Source of the DNA: Tenrec ecaudatus
Taxonomy: Eukaryota > Chordata > Mammalia > Afrosoricida > Tenrecidae
Reading direction: 5' to 3'
Assembly (NCBI RefSeq): GCF_050624435.1
Contig: NC_134542.1
Span: 115,675,677-115,739,676, forward strand
Length of the DNA stretch: 64,000 nucleotides
Made by a program: the position numbers and the translations under genes. Positions 46,470 to 57,764 of the stretch are shown here, in pieces (within the stretch, counting starts at the first letter, position 1; the number at the start of each line of letters is the position of its first letter). The notes beneath the pieces were generated by a model. The model was not told the origin of the DNA. It worked only from the letters and a program-made list of their open reading frames with translations, and did no database searches.

Positions 46470-46936
46470 ACAAACACAGGTATCCCCTCCCCACCAAAGA
46501 ACACACGTCAGAGCACAGCACTGAAGCTACAGCTTGGGGAGAGGGTCGAGTCTAATTAGAGCAACACAGGAGCAAACAAAGAGGGAAGGAGAGAGAGTGA
46601 GTGGAGCACATTCTGGCCCACCAAGCCCCAAGGATTATACTCCTGCTCAGAGCAGCCAATTCCCAGAAAGGATCCTAGGGCTTGCCCCACTACGAAACAT
46701 GACGTCCCTCACTGACCACAGCACTACGGGGGATAACACTGGACACAGAGTGCAGGAATCATGCCCAATCGGACCCAACCACACTGTGGAGAAACACTAG
46801 GGCATGCAACAGAGCAGCAAGGGAGCAAACCAATGTCCCCAGGGAGTACCAAATACAAACTCTGGGGCTAGGGCATGGCACCTCATCAGACTCGACTGGA
46901 AAACACTTCTAAAGGTCAAGAAACAGATCTGGAGCT

Positions 46937-46944
46937 ATTTATAG
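46937..46944. repeat. 8-bp target-site duplication of SPIN (left)
   Basis: ATTTATAG, repeated at 47146-47153. Eight bp is the hAT signature. Confidence 0.92.
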
Positions 46945-47145
46945 CAGCAGTTCTCAACCTGTGGGTCATGATCCCTTTGGGAGTCAAAAGCCCTTTCACA
47001 GGGGTCACCCGATTCAGAAAACAGTAGCAAAATTACAGTAATGAAGTAGCAATAAAAATAATTTTATGGGTGGTCGGGGGGAGTTTACCATAACATGAGG
47101 AAATGTATTAAAGGGTCACAGCATTAGGAAGGTTGAGAACCACTG
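46945..47145 (+). mobile_element. SPIN-type non-autonomous hAT transposon
   Basis: 201 bp. Terminal inverted repeats CAGCAGTTCTCAACCTGTGG / GGTTGAGAACCACTG. The internal 'AACAGTAGCAAAATTACAGT' and 'AATGTATTAAAGGGTCACAG' match the SPIN/URR1-type MITEs of tenrec and murine rodents from memory. Perfect 8-bp duplication, within LAT copy 13. No transposase. Confidence 0.9.
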
Positions 47146-48802
47146 ATTTATAGGCTTTTCTTTTTCTGGTCCTTTGTTTGTTTTGTTTTCTTTTGCTTTG
47201 TCTTGTTTTTGTGCTTATTTTTGTCTCTGCACGTCTACCTAGATAAGATAAGTGGGATAAACAATCCAGAGGAGAAAACAATGGGACCAACAGGGGGACA
47301 CAGGAGAGGGGGAGGTGGGGAAAAGGAAGGGGGTGTCAACAAACCCAGGGAGACAAGGGAACAACAAGTGATCTAAAATTGTTGGCAAGGAGGGCATAGG
47401 ATGCCTGGTGGTACTTGATCAAGGGCAATGTAGCTGAGAGGAATTACTGAAACCCAAATGAAGGCTGAACATGATAGCGGGACAAGAGGAAAGTAAAAGG
47501 AAATAGAGGAAAGAACTAGTATGCAAAGGACATTTATAGAGGTTTAAATACAGGCATGTATATATGTAAATATATTTATATATAACAATAGGGAAATAAT
47601 TTATGTACATATATTTATATGTTAAGTATTAAGGTAGCAGATGGACATTGGGCTTCTACTCAAGTATGCCCTCAATCTAAGAACACTTTGCTCTAATAAG
47701 ATGTCATTCTGTGATGCTCACCTTCCTGACAGGATCGTTGAAGACAAAATGGTGAATAAGCAAATGTGGTGTAGAAAGCTGATGGTGTCCAGTTATCAAA
47801 AGCTATAGCGTCTGGGGTTTTAAAGGCTTGAAGAAGAACAAGCAACCATCTAGCTGATAAGCAACAAAGCCCACATGGAAGATACACACCAGCCTGTGTG
47901 ATCATGAGGTGTCAATGGGATCAGGTATCAGGCATCAAAGACCCAGAACAAAAAATCTTATCAATGTGAATGAGGGGAAGGGTGAAGTAGAGACTCAAAG
48001 CCCATCTGTAGGCAACTGGACATCCCCTTACAGAAGGGTCTCAGGGAGGAGACAAGCCAGGCAGGGTGCAGGGTAGCACCAATGAAACATACAACTTTCC
48101 TCTATTTCTTCAATGCTTCCCCTGCCCAGCTAGACAAGAGCATGTACACTGGTACAGATAAGAGCTCTTAACACACAGAATCCAAGACAGATAAACTCCT
48201 CAGGACCAATAATGAAAGTAGCAATACCAGGAAGGGAGGGGGATGATTGGGGGAGAAAGGGGGAAACTGATCACAACGATCTACATATAACCCCTTTCCA
48301 GCGGATAGACAACAGAAAAGTGGGTGAAGGAGACATTGGTCAGTGTAAGATATGAAAAAAAAATTTTTATAAATTATTAAGGGTTCAGAATGGAGGGAAG
48401 GTGGGGAAGTGGAAATGAGGAACTGATACCAAGGACTCAAATAGAAAGAAAATGGCAACATATTTACAAATATGCTTGATACAATGGATAGATGTATGGA
48501 TTGTGATAAGAGCTGTAAGAACCCCCAATAAAATGATTAAAAACAAAACAGAACACATGTAGCAAAATACCAGTAAAAAAACAAGATTCTTAAATTGACC
48601 TACAGCTGACTGACGACATCGCTCAGAGATACAGAAAAGCTTCACTGTCAGAATATTAATTTTATAGGCATAAATATATTAGTCAGGTAATCCAATATTG
48701 CAACATAAATTCTGACACTTCTTATGTGTGACTCTAGCCTTTATTCAAATTAAGTAATGGAGACACCTTTTAAATAAAATACATTAAGAAATAAGAGCAA
48801 AC

Positions 48803-48899
48803 CTTTCCACTCTGACGGTGAGGTCCTCTGCAGGTCTTGGATCGGAACACTCATTCCTGGGCTCCTGAGAGGAAGTGGGGTGGCCTGCACTGTCTCCTC
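48803..48899 (-). CDS. UBXN4: UBXN4 coding exon 6 (linker)
   Basis: 97 bp. It encodes G-G-D-S-A-G-H-P-T-S-S-Q-E-P..., ending R-P-A-E-D-L-T-V-R-V-E-R. Low-complexity, least conserved part. Acceptor AATTAAG, donor GAAAG|GTTTGC. The 151-codon frame visible here in another phase is a shadow. Confidence 0.93.
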
Positions 48900-49499
48900 C
48901 TTAATTAGATAAAAAGGAAAAAGAACAGTTTTTAATGCTAATTTTAGAGCTAAAATCTTTACCTTCAACATTGTATTAATACTCTTATTTCTTAAACATT
49001 CCATAGATTCCTTAAGAATACAACTAGAGATATGAAATGGACTCCTATTAAGAAATGGACCAGAACAACAAATGAAATGGTGGGCACAGGGCAAGGGGAG
49101 GGGTGCAGCCACACTGTGGGGAAAGCAATCAATATCACAAACCAAAATGGGAATGAAGTATTGAATGGAAAAACAATTTGCTCTACAAAACTTTACCCAA
49201 ATCACACTAAAAGTTATGAATAAATGAGCTATAACTAATCCTGATGTTTAGATCAGGGCAAAATAGTGTAATAAGCAAGGCAGCTACCCAGACAGAGGTG
49301 AACATGACAAAACATCAAATGACCTGGCAGGAGGGGGTACAGCCAGAGCAGACTCTGTGCACCTGGCCCCCGGTAGTCTTTACTTGAAAGCAGTGCTGAC
49401 CAGGATACTAGCCACGCACAGCTACTAAGCTTTTGAAGGGCTGAACTTCTAAATGTATTGTAGTTAAATTTCAAATAGTCTGATGTGGCTCTATCTATG

Positions 49500-51450
49500 A
49501 TATTGAAGTTTTATCTTAGTTATGGTTCTAGACTTGTTGGTTCCACAAATCTAATTATATAGGCCAGAGTAATTCCTTACTTAATACTCCCTTCCTGGCC
49601 ATCCTCTTTGTAACTGGCATCAAACTAGGACTATGTAAGTGTGAGGTACTGTGGCCCACCAAAGGGACTGACTGGAGTGTTTGCTGTGAAGTGTAATTTC
49701 TTAATATAGCTCTGCTAGCTATAGTTCCTTTTGCAATGCAAATCCTAGCCTCTATGTTAGTGGCTATAATCCTATTTGGGAAGGAGTTCTGTTATGCTAA
49801 GGAGCCCTAGTGATAGAGTGGCTACAAGTTGGATTGTGATCCAAAAGGTCAGCAGTTCAAAACTACCAGGGGCCCCTTGGGGGAAAGGCAGGGCTTTCTA
49901 CTCCTGAAATGTTAGTCTCGGAAACCCAGAGACAGTTCTACCCTGTTCTACAGGGTCGCTGTGAGCCTACACCCATTCAATGGCACTCAACAAACTGTTA
50001 TGCTAATGGTCAGAATTAAGGTGGATGTATTCCAAGTCTCACTCTCACTAGAGGGTGTGAATCAAGTCACAGCCGTTTCCTCAGGGGTATGTTCTGCTGA
50101 AAGCCAAAAACCACACCTCCATCAAAGCCATTTCTCTGACAACCATCCCAGAAGAAGAGGGGAAGAATCAAGACCAGAGGACCCAGACGCCAAGGTACAT
50201 AAATAAAGGAACAGAGTAAGGGAGCACACCGAGACCAAGGCAGAGGGACTGTGTCTCTGAAACCACAGACTGTGAAACAGTGAAGGAGGGTATCAGGTGG
50301 GCTTCCTGGTCCATGGAAGCAGAAGTCAAAGGCTGAGATGCTGAGGATCAGAAAGAGACTTGGCATCTGACTGGGGCGAGGTACTACTGTGGACCAACGA
50401 CTGATCCAGACGTGTGCTAACCAGCTAACTTCCTTACTACACTCCTACAATTGTGAATTTTGTCTGTGAGTTCTGTGTGGTCACTGCAACAAATTACTAA
50501 ACCCAGCAGAAAAGAGTGTTTGTGACTGGTGTCAGGATAGGTAAAGAAAGATGGGGAGTAGAGGCATGTCTGACCTCTGTCTTGTGGCAATCGGCCTTAG
50601 GCTGATGTGGAGATGGACACTTTTCCCTCCTACAGGTCAGCTGTGGGTCCCACTTGCTGATAATGTACGTAAGAGGACATGGCACCCTTGTAAGTGGGGC
50701 CATGCAAATGATCGCAGGGATTAGTCAGCTTTGCATTCCTGTTATATTGAAATTGGGCCATCACAGAGGCGGAAATGGGGAATATCAGTACCATCAAGCA
50801 GGGGTAGCAGGAGTACAGCACAAACTTTTGAGTTCCCTACACTGAACTTTCCCAGTCCAGGAGACAGAGAGCTATGATATCAGAGATGGTGAGAAGGGAA
50901 TAATAAAGCAGCAGAGGCAACAGAACCAGGCAATTTATGAGACTGGCTTTAGGCAAGATGTTTAGCAGCAGAGTGGAATGCCTCCTGGGCAGTTGAATCA
51001 ATAGAGCTTGTTTGTTGACCCACAGAGCTAGCATGTCAAGACTTACTGGGAGAAATGGGCATTCATTTACTGGCAGAGCTAAAGGAGCTTTACGACTTGC
51101 CAAAGGAGGACATGGACAGTGGAAGGAACCATGCGCTATGAGGTCAAGAAGCAGAAAGAAGTGTGCCTGTGAGCCTGGAGAAAAGGAGGCTGTCCTGATC
51201 AAAGAACGGTGTCCTCAGTGTTTTTAATTCGAAAATGTAACCTGGTAGTGTCCCTAGGAAACCCCGTAACTGTGGGTAATCTCTGGGTTCTATGTGGTCA
51301 GTGCGAAGAATTATTCCACTCAGAAGTACAGAATACTTTGAGAAGAGCAGAACTGGTTAAAAAAAAAACGTGAGGGTGCAGGTCTGACCTCTACCTCATA
51401 GGAATTGGCCTTATACTGATGCTGACAGTGAGCCTCCTCCCACTGAATTC
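49500..51450 (+). repeat. Dispersed repeat family D (LTR-like), with AfroSINE inserted
   Basis: Shares 'GGGTGTGAA-CAAGTCA', 'ACACCTCCATC', 'CTGTGGACCA' and 'GTTCTGTGTGG' stretches with 54135-54790. A roughly 180-bp stretch at 50457-50640 recurs, diverged, at 51263-51445 in the same orientation (shared GTCTGACCTCT). No gag or pol frame seen. An LTR origin is a guess. Confidence 0.5.
49801..49994 (+). mobile_element. AfroSINE with target-site duplication
   Basis: Starts 'GGAGCCCTAGTGATAGAGTG' and ends '...GGCACTCAACAAA'. Flanked by CTGTTATGCTAA (49789-49800, 49995-50006). Near full length. Confidence 0.92.
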
Positions 51451-51528
51451 AGAGGAGGACAAGACACCACCCCCATACCATAGCTGCAGGGGCGATTTAT
51501 TTTTACACTAGTAGTATTATAAGGATTT

Positions 51529-51549
51529 CTTTTTTTTTTTTTTTTTTTT
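51529..51549. repeat. Poly(T) flanked by a short duplication
   Basis: A T-run between two copies of AAGGATTTCT (51521-51530 and 51550-51559). It looks like an insertion of little more than an A tail in reverse. Confidence 0.6.
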
Positions 51550-51689
51550 AAGGATTTCTTTTTTAAGGACTAAATTTTGTCCTAGCCTTTTCTAGTAAGC
51601 AGACAGGCCTGAAATTTCTGTCTTTTCTTTCCTTACCACTAACCACCAACTTGATTCTTCTTCACATTTATGATCTTGTGAGGAGCAAC

Positions 51690-51950
51690 AGTTATGGAGT
51701 CACAGAGCCTGGGTTCACATGCCAGTTCTGTCAGTTACTTAACCTCTCCGTGCCTCATCTGTAAAATGAGGATAACAACCTCATAAGGTCATTGTAAAAG
51801 TTATTGTGAATGATGGCATCAAATGTACAAATGTGCTTGACACAATGTATGTATCTACAGATGGTATTAAGAGCTGTAGGAACCCAATAAAATGATTTAA
51901 AAACGTTATTATGAGTTAATACAAATAGTGCTTAGAACTTTACTGAGGTT
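51690..51950 (+). mobile_element. MIR, split by LAT copy 14
   Basis: 'AGAGCCTGGGTTCACATGCC', 'TTACTTAACCTCTCCGTGCC' and 'CTCATCTGTAAAATGAGGAT' are the MIR core. It resumes 'AATAGTGCTTAGAAC' after 51905. Confidence 0.8.
51811..51904 (+). mobile_element. LAT copy 14 (94-bp 3' fragment)
   Basis: From 'TGATGGCATCAAATGTACAA' to 'AACCCAATAAAATGATTTAA' plus A. Flanked by GTTATTGTGAA / GTTATTATGAG (51800-51810, 51905-51915) inside the MIR. Confidence 0.85.
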
Positions 51951-52094
51951 GACAAATTAAAAGTACTTTAGTTACTACAGTAGCAGTATGAATTATTTTT
52001 ACTAAACATTTCTTATGAATAAGTTTCTTATTTTATGTTTAAGGAATTTTTAGATTTATCACTGAAAAAAAAAACACTTTTAAAGCTGAAAATG

Positions 52095-54050
52095 TAGGGA
52101 CCGGCCCCAATCCCAACTATGTGGACAGCTGCTCCTCCCCTCAGAAAAATTTACTTCAGAGGACAGCACTGAAGCTACAGCTCAGGGAGAAGGACATGTC
52201 TGATCAGAGCACACCGGAGCAAATGAAGGGGGAGGAAGAGAGAGTGGAACACATCCTGGCCCACACCAAGCCTTGACGATGATATTCCCACTGAGAGCAG
52301 CCAATCCAGAGAGAAGACCATATGGCTGGCCCCACTATGAAATGCAACATCCCTCACTGACCCATATCCCTGTTGGAGACACTGTGCGTACTGCGCCCAA
52401 TCTGATTCCACCACACCAAGGCAAAACACGAAAGGCATGCAACAGAATAGCAAGGGCAACAGAACAATGAAGTCCCTGGGGAATACAAAAATAGACTTTG
52501 GGGCCAGGGCTTGGCACCCCATCAGACTTAACCAGAAAACATTCCAAAGGCCAACAAACAGTCCTTGAACTAACTACAAACTTTTCTTCTTTGTTGTTAT
52601 GTGTGGTTTTGTTTGTCATTGGCTTTTTGTTCTTGTTGTTTTTTCTTTTGTTGCTTGGGTTTTCTCTGTCTTGTTTCTGTGCATGTTATTATCTCCACAG
52701 TGCTGTCTAAATAAGATAGGTTGGATGAACAATCTGGAGGAGAAAACAACGGGACCGACAGTTCCAGGGGATCATGGGAGAGGGGGAAGTGGGGGAAAGG
52801 AGGTGGTGTTAACAAACCCAGGGACAAGGGAACAACAAATGATCCAAATCGGTGGTGAGGAGGGTGTAGGAGGCCTGGTAGGGCACAACAAGGGTAATGT
52901 AAACAAGAGGAATTACTGAAACCCAAATAAAGGCTGAACATGATAGTGGCACAAGAGTAAAATACAAGGAAATATAGGAAAGAACTAGGAGGTAAAGGGC
53001 ATTTATAGAGATCTAAATAAAGGCATGTACATATGTAAATATATTTATATGTGAGAATGGAGAAATAGATTTATGAGCATATATTTATAGGTTTAGTATT
53101 AAGGTAGCAGATGGACATTGGGTCTCCACTCAAGTACTTCCTCAATTAAGAATACTTTGTTGTAGTAAACTGGCATTCCATGAGGCTCACCTTCGTGACA
53201 TAATTGCTGAAGACAAAGCGGGTTCATAAGCAAATGTGGTGACGAAAGCTGATGGAGCCCAGCTATCAAAAGATATAGCATCTTGGGTCTTAAAGGCTTG
53301 CAGGTAAACAAGCAGCCATCTAGCTCAGAAGCAACAAAGCCCGGATGGAAGAAACATACCAGCCTGTGTGATCACAAGGTGTCGAAGGGATGAGGTATCA
53401 GGCACCAAAGAATAAAAAATCATATCACTCTGAATGAGGGGGAGTGCAGAGTGGGGACCCAAAGCCCATATCTAGGAAACTGGACATCCCCTTACAGAAG
53501 GGTGGCGGGGAAGAGAGGAGCCAGTCAGGGTGCAATGTAGCAACAATGAAACACACAACTTTCCTCTAGTTCCTAAATGCTTCCTCCTCCCACTATCATG
53601 ATCCCAATTCTACCAGAAGATGTACACCAGTACACACAGGAACAGGAAACTCAGGGAATCCAGGACGGATGATCCCTTCAGGACCAATGGTGAGAGTGGT
53701 GATACCAGGAGGGTGGAGGGAGGGTAGCGTAGAAAGGGCGAACTGATTACAGGGATCTACATATAACCTCCCCCCTGGGGAATGGACAACAGAAAAGTGG
53801 GTGAAGGGAGACGTCAAACAGTGTACAATATGACAAAATAATAATTTATAAATTATCAAGGGTTCATAAGAGAGGGGGGAGCAGGGAGGGAGGGGAAAAA
53901 TGAGCAGATGGCAGGGGTTTATGTGGAGTGCAAATGTTTTGAGAATGATGAGGGTAATAAATGTATAAATGTGCTTTACAATATTGATGTATGTATGGAT
54001 TATGATGAGTTCTATGAGCTCCCAATAAAATGATTAAAAATAATTTTAAA
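52095..54050 (+). mobile_element. LAT retroposon copy 15, near full length
   Basis: About 1.95 kb. It begins near 'GAGGACAGCACTGAAGCTAC' and ends CTCCCAATAAAATGATTAAA. With copy 13 it defines a common 5' start and a non-coding body. T-rich sense block (GTTTTGTTTG) near 52600 and a G-rich purine tract near 53880. Confidence 0.85.
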
Positions 54051-54134
54051 AAATTAATGTGTATTTGAGGAGCTTTTTGTTTGCAATGATGTCTTCCCAC
54101 CTCTTTCTTAAGCATTTGAGATGGCAATCAAAAT

Positions 54135-54790
54135 ATGGTCCCCATCTAGCCATTACTCTTTATGTGATGTATTACAAATTCAGGCTTCTTTGCCTATGGT
54201 TATAATCTCATTTTTGAGGGAGTTCCCTGCTACACTAGTGATCAGGATTAAGGTGTAGTTAAGTCCTGACCTTAGCAGAGGGTGTGAACCAAGTCATACT
54301 CTTTATTTCCTTGGGGTAGAGTCAGTTAAGATAAAAAACACACCTCCATCCAAGCTATTCCTCTGTTTATTAAGAGTCGTCACAGAGAAAAAGCCCAGGA
54401 CCATTGGAAGAAGAGCATGTCCCAGATCTCTATGTGAAGTGACAGAGGCGGAAACCAGAGGCACCAGATACTATGACACAGAGATGATGGAACAGAGCAA
54501 AGGAGCCAGGCCAAGACTAGAGGCCGAGGCAAGAAAACCAAGACAGAACAGAGGAATAGCACCAACAGTACGGGACTGTGAAGCAGTATCACAGGCCGAG
54601 GGATCGCACGGCTAAGGACCAGGACAAGAGGATTGGCTGCTGGCTAAGAGGGACTGCTGTGGACCAGTGACTGTATTCTTACAGTTTACTGATTCTGGCT
54701 TGTGGGAACCCATTAATTTCCCTAATAAACACCCATAATTGTGTTTTTTATCTCTGTGTTCTGTGTAGCCATTACAACAAACTTTACTAG
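54135..54790 (+). repeat. Dispersed repeat family D (copy 2)
   Basis: Ends 'CTAATAAACACCCATAATTG' and 'TCTGTGTTCTGTGTAGCCAT', matching 50440-50500. The AATAAA near the end would fit an LTR poly(A) site. Confidence 0.5.
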
Positions 54791-54939
54791 AGTTCCATGG
54801 GAGGAACAGTCACTGAATTACTGATGGAAAAGCAGTTGCTAATGATGTCTCTAAAGTGAACCAGAGACATACATAAATCATAGCTGTATGAACTTTGGGG
54901 ATCACACACTTAATCTAAGAATGACTAGTTCTTATGCCA

Positions 54940-55350
54940 TGGTCCTGCTTGATACTCACCTTCCTGAAAAGATCACTGAAGATATGAGTGGTTTAGCAAA
55001 GTATGGTGAAGAAACCACAGAGCGCACGGCTATCAGAAAGAATAGTGTTTGGAATCTTAAAGGCATGTCTTAAAATAAGCAGCCATCTAAATGTGGTGTC
55101 AACTAAACCTCCCTGGAAGAAGCCCACCAGCCTGTGTGAACCAAGGACTGTATGTAACAAAATCCACATCCAAAGGAAGGAATGGTATCAGAGCGCAAAT
55201 CATGCACACCAGTGTGCAGAAGGCTACGGATGACAATGGAAACCCAAAATCCATTTGCAGGCTCCACACAGAGTAAGTCTCCAATGAGCCCTTCTGACCA
55301 TGGTCGAGGGGTGTGAACAATCTTCCTAGCAACACTGAGTACTGGAAAGT
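54940..55350 (+). mobile_element. LAT copy 16 (old, diverged)
   Basis: 'GATACTCACCTTCCTGAAAA', 'AATCTTAAAGGCATGTCTTA' and 'GAAGCCCACCAGCCTGTGTG' match the family body at lower identity. Confidence 0.6.
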
Positions 55351-55429
55351 CAATTATGACCAGGGTAGGGAGTTAGGTTAAAATGTAACACCTTATAAAT
55401 TGATTTCTCCTTTGATCCATTTTAATGTT

Positions 55430-55860
55430 GCTTCACTTTCAATATTTTATTTTTGATCAAAGTTTTTCTGTTTTACAATTATGATTGGGTTATTTTTGGT
55501 TTGTTTCTTGTTTATGTTTCATATGATTTTCTGTACATGAAATCCAAGATAAGTAAATCTATAAAGAAAGAAAATAAACTAATAATTACCTAGGGGCCGG
55601 CATAGGGGTGGGGTCAGGAGAAATGGGGAGCATATAGCAAGTATAAGGAGAAAATGTTTTAACAAATGTATAAATGTGCTTGACACAACGGATGCATGGA
55701 TTGTGATAAGAGTTGTACGAGTCCCCAATAAAATGGTTTCAACAAAAAAGAAAGAAAATGTTTTGAAATTGATTATGGTAATGATTACACAACTCTTCTT
55801 AAAATGAACGGAATCTTAAATTGTCTATGTGAACTCCATGCCAAGAAAACCATCTCAAAA
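55430..55860 (+). mobile_element. Old L1 3' end, split by LAT copy 17
   Basis: 'TCCAAGATAAGTAAATCTAT' then 'ATTGATTATGGTAATGATTA', L1M 3'UTR-like. Confidence 0.55.
55661..55752 (+). mobile_element. LAT copy 17 (92-bp 3' fragment)
   Basis: Ends TCCCCAATAAAATGGTTTCA. Flanked by AGAAAATGTTTT (55649-55660, 55753-55764). Confidence 0.85.
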
Positions 55861-55925
55861 CGAATGACTGCGCATGTTTTGCTACACATCTACTTCACCC
55901 TAATCATTCAGCAGAAGGACAGAAC

Positions 55926-56100
55926 CTGTTGGCGCATCAGCCGCAGCCGCAGAAGTGGGTGGTGTCTCACAAAGCTGGGCTTGTCTGGACTGAGGGTTTT
56001 CACACGCGTTATTAGGTTCAAATGAGGCAGACAGAGTAGAAACGGAACTTTCTGATGGGCTCCCATTTGCAACTGCTATTTCAACTTTTAGTGAGTGCAT
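55926..56100 (-). CDS. UBXN4: UBXN4 coding exon 5 (linker)
   Basis: 175 bp. It encodes M-H-S-L-K-V-E-I-A-V-A-N-G-S-P-S-E-S-S-V..., ending A-A-A-A-D-A-P-T plus one base. Acceptor CTCCCTAG|ATG. The donor is read as ACAG|GTTCTG, a weak match to consensus, chosen because it joins exon 6 in frame as T-G-G-D-S-A-G-H, parallel to human T-G-G-E-S-A-G-H. The Met at 56098 is internal, not a start. Confidence 0.9.
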
Positions 56101-56496
56101 CTAGGGAGGAAACAAATTGGGAATAATAGGAAAAGAATAAGCTCAATTGACCATGGCATATGAAACCAAAATACGAGTTAAACCATTTAATAATCTGCCA
56201 TAGGTAAAAGTACTACATTCTCTATATGTAGATGAATCTAAAATGACACTCTAAATGTAGCTTAATCACATTGTGGAATTCAAGTGCAAGCAGGTGAGAG
56301 TAGAAAAAGACTTTTAAAGCATAATATTGACTTTTCTTCAAAGCAGACCTCAAAGAATTGAGAGCCACTTCATTTCATTAGAATTCAAGTAAGATGCAAA
56401 TGAAAAAAGTATCAGATAAGGTCCTTAAAATATATCATACAATACAGTGGTAGGACCATAATATGAAAGCAATTCTCCCTCACAACTGAGTGTAGG
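56101..56496. other. UBXN4 intron 4, unassigned
   Basis: No element named. Confidence 0.5.
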
Positions 56497-56812
56497 CAGT
56501 CCCAGGTTACATTCACACAACCCATAGTTAGAAACTAGCTTCTGTATAAAGTTTATTATATTAAAATATTGATGTATACAATTCACATACAATTATTATT
56601 ACTATTGTATTATTATGTTAGCGATATTTTCATGCATCTAGAAGTGATTTTTTAAATGTTTTTTATTCACAGAAAGTTACACTATATGCAAAAATAAACA
56701 TGAGACTGACATTATATAGGAACATACCTAACTTTTTCTGATTTACATACAAACTCGACTTAAAGACATACTTATGAACAGAACTTGCTTGCAATCCAGG
56801 GACTGCCTATAA
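56497..56812. mobile_element. Small DNA transposon with TIRs and TA duplication
   Basis: Left end TA-GGCAGTCCCAGGTTAC, right end GCAATCCAGGGACTGCC-TA. The termini are inverted repeats and flanked by TA. About 316 bp, non-coding: a Tigger/mariner-type MITE. Confidence 0.75.
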
Positions 56813-57079
56813 TGGTGATGTGCATCATGTGATTGGGGAAAGGAAGGGAAAGAGGGAGAGGATAAAAAGAGAAAGAAGTCACTCAAGTATTGGTTACAGG
56901 CATCATCAACTTTAAAATGTGGCTTTCAAAGCAAGTTCATTAAGACAGTACTTAATACCTTAGAAATTCTGTGGCACTGGCAGGGTCCTGAAAATAAAGA
57001 GGGGCTCCCAAAAGATTCCAGTGTCAAATGCCCAATACATTTTTCCCACAGGGAGGCAAAGAAACACTGTTCCTCTCAC

Positions 57080-57198
57080 CTGTCGGACTTTGTGAATTCT
57101 GGTAACAAGTTCATTTGCAGAAACACTTCCTGCTATTACTTCCAAGGGAATTCCACTGTCTCCAATAAAGAAGCTGGACGGAACACACACTACCGGGT
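57080..57198 (-). CDS. UBXN4: UBXN4 coding exon 4 (thioredoxin-like domain)
   Basis: 119 bp. Y-P-V-V-C-V-P-S-S-F-F-I-G-D-S-G-I-P-L..., ending T-R-I-H-K-V-R-Q. The Val-Pro pair with F-F-I-G is the cis-Pro region of the thioredoxin-like fold. Acceptor TGAACAG|AC, donor CGACAG|GTGAGA. One residue differs from human in the S-A-N-E-L stretch. Confidence 0.96.
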
Positions 57199-57735
57199 CT
57201 GTTCAGTGTAATTAAGTCTAACAATTCATAAACAACAAAGTGCTAATTTCATGCAACAGTATTAATAATAAAGCAAAGTATCATCGTGAATTTCACAATA
57301 TAATCAGTTATCATGTATAAGAAATTCACCTATCATATCTACTATTGACCACTACATACGACTACACACGTGTACAGGGCAAGTGATAAGTAAAATGATT
57401 TATGCTTTACTTGTGTGTAACACGTGTGGGTGAAGAACATCTACATTTCCCTGTATCACAACTTTCTTCTAATCCAGCTTGCTACCAAGTGCCTCTTGAC
57501 AGGTATTTTTAATATTTCTATCAAACTCCTCCATATTGCTTTTAAGATATACACTATGTTCCCATTTGCTACAATGTAGTATCTCAAAGGATATTTAATA
57601 ACATAGTTTCCATAAAAGAGATGGATGATTTTCTAAATGTATGGATGCTTTTTAGATTTTATCAATTAACCAAAGAAAGGTAAATAAAACATCTAACAAA
57701 ATATATCTAAAATTGATTCTTCTATGAAAGGATAC
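57199..57735. other. UBXN4 intron 3
   Basis: No repeat named. Confidence 0.5.
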
Positions 57736-57764
57736 AGATTTGTGAAAATTGCAGGCAGGCCTCA
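57736..57764 (-). CDS. UBXN4: UBXN4 coding exon 3 (29-bp microexon)
   Basis: 29 bp encoding E-A-C-L-Q-F-S-Q-I with split codons at both ends (AG|T Ser; T|AC Tyr). Acceptor TGCTTTACAG|TGAG, donor AAATCT|GTATCC. Its sequence fills exactly the gap between exons 2 and 4 in the human protein, which confirms it despite its size. Confidence 0.94.

Larger units (their letters stand above)
46470..48545 (+). mobile_element. LAT retroposon copy 13, near full length, hosts SPIN
   Basis: About 1.9 kb of LAT plus a 201-bp hAT insert. Its 5' end is close to that of copy 15: both begin just before 'ACAGCACTGAAGCTACAGCT'. 3' end CCCCCAATAAAATGATTAAA. No conserved frame. Confidence 0.85.

Noticed and set aside
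48750-49205. 151-codon minus-strand frame at UBXN4 exon 6
   Set aside because: The UBXN4 reading phase is different; the long frame runs into introns on both sides.
6585-54050. Calling LAT copies protein-coding or L1 ORF fragments
   Set aside because: Frames are not shared between copies, and no reverse transcriptase or ORF1 motif is seen even in the longest ones.
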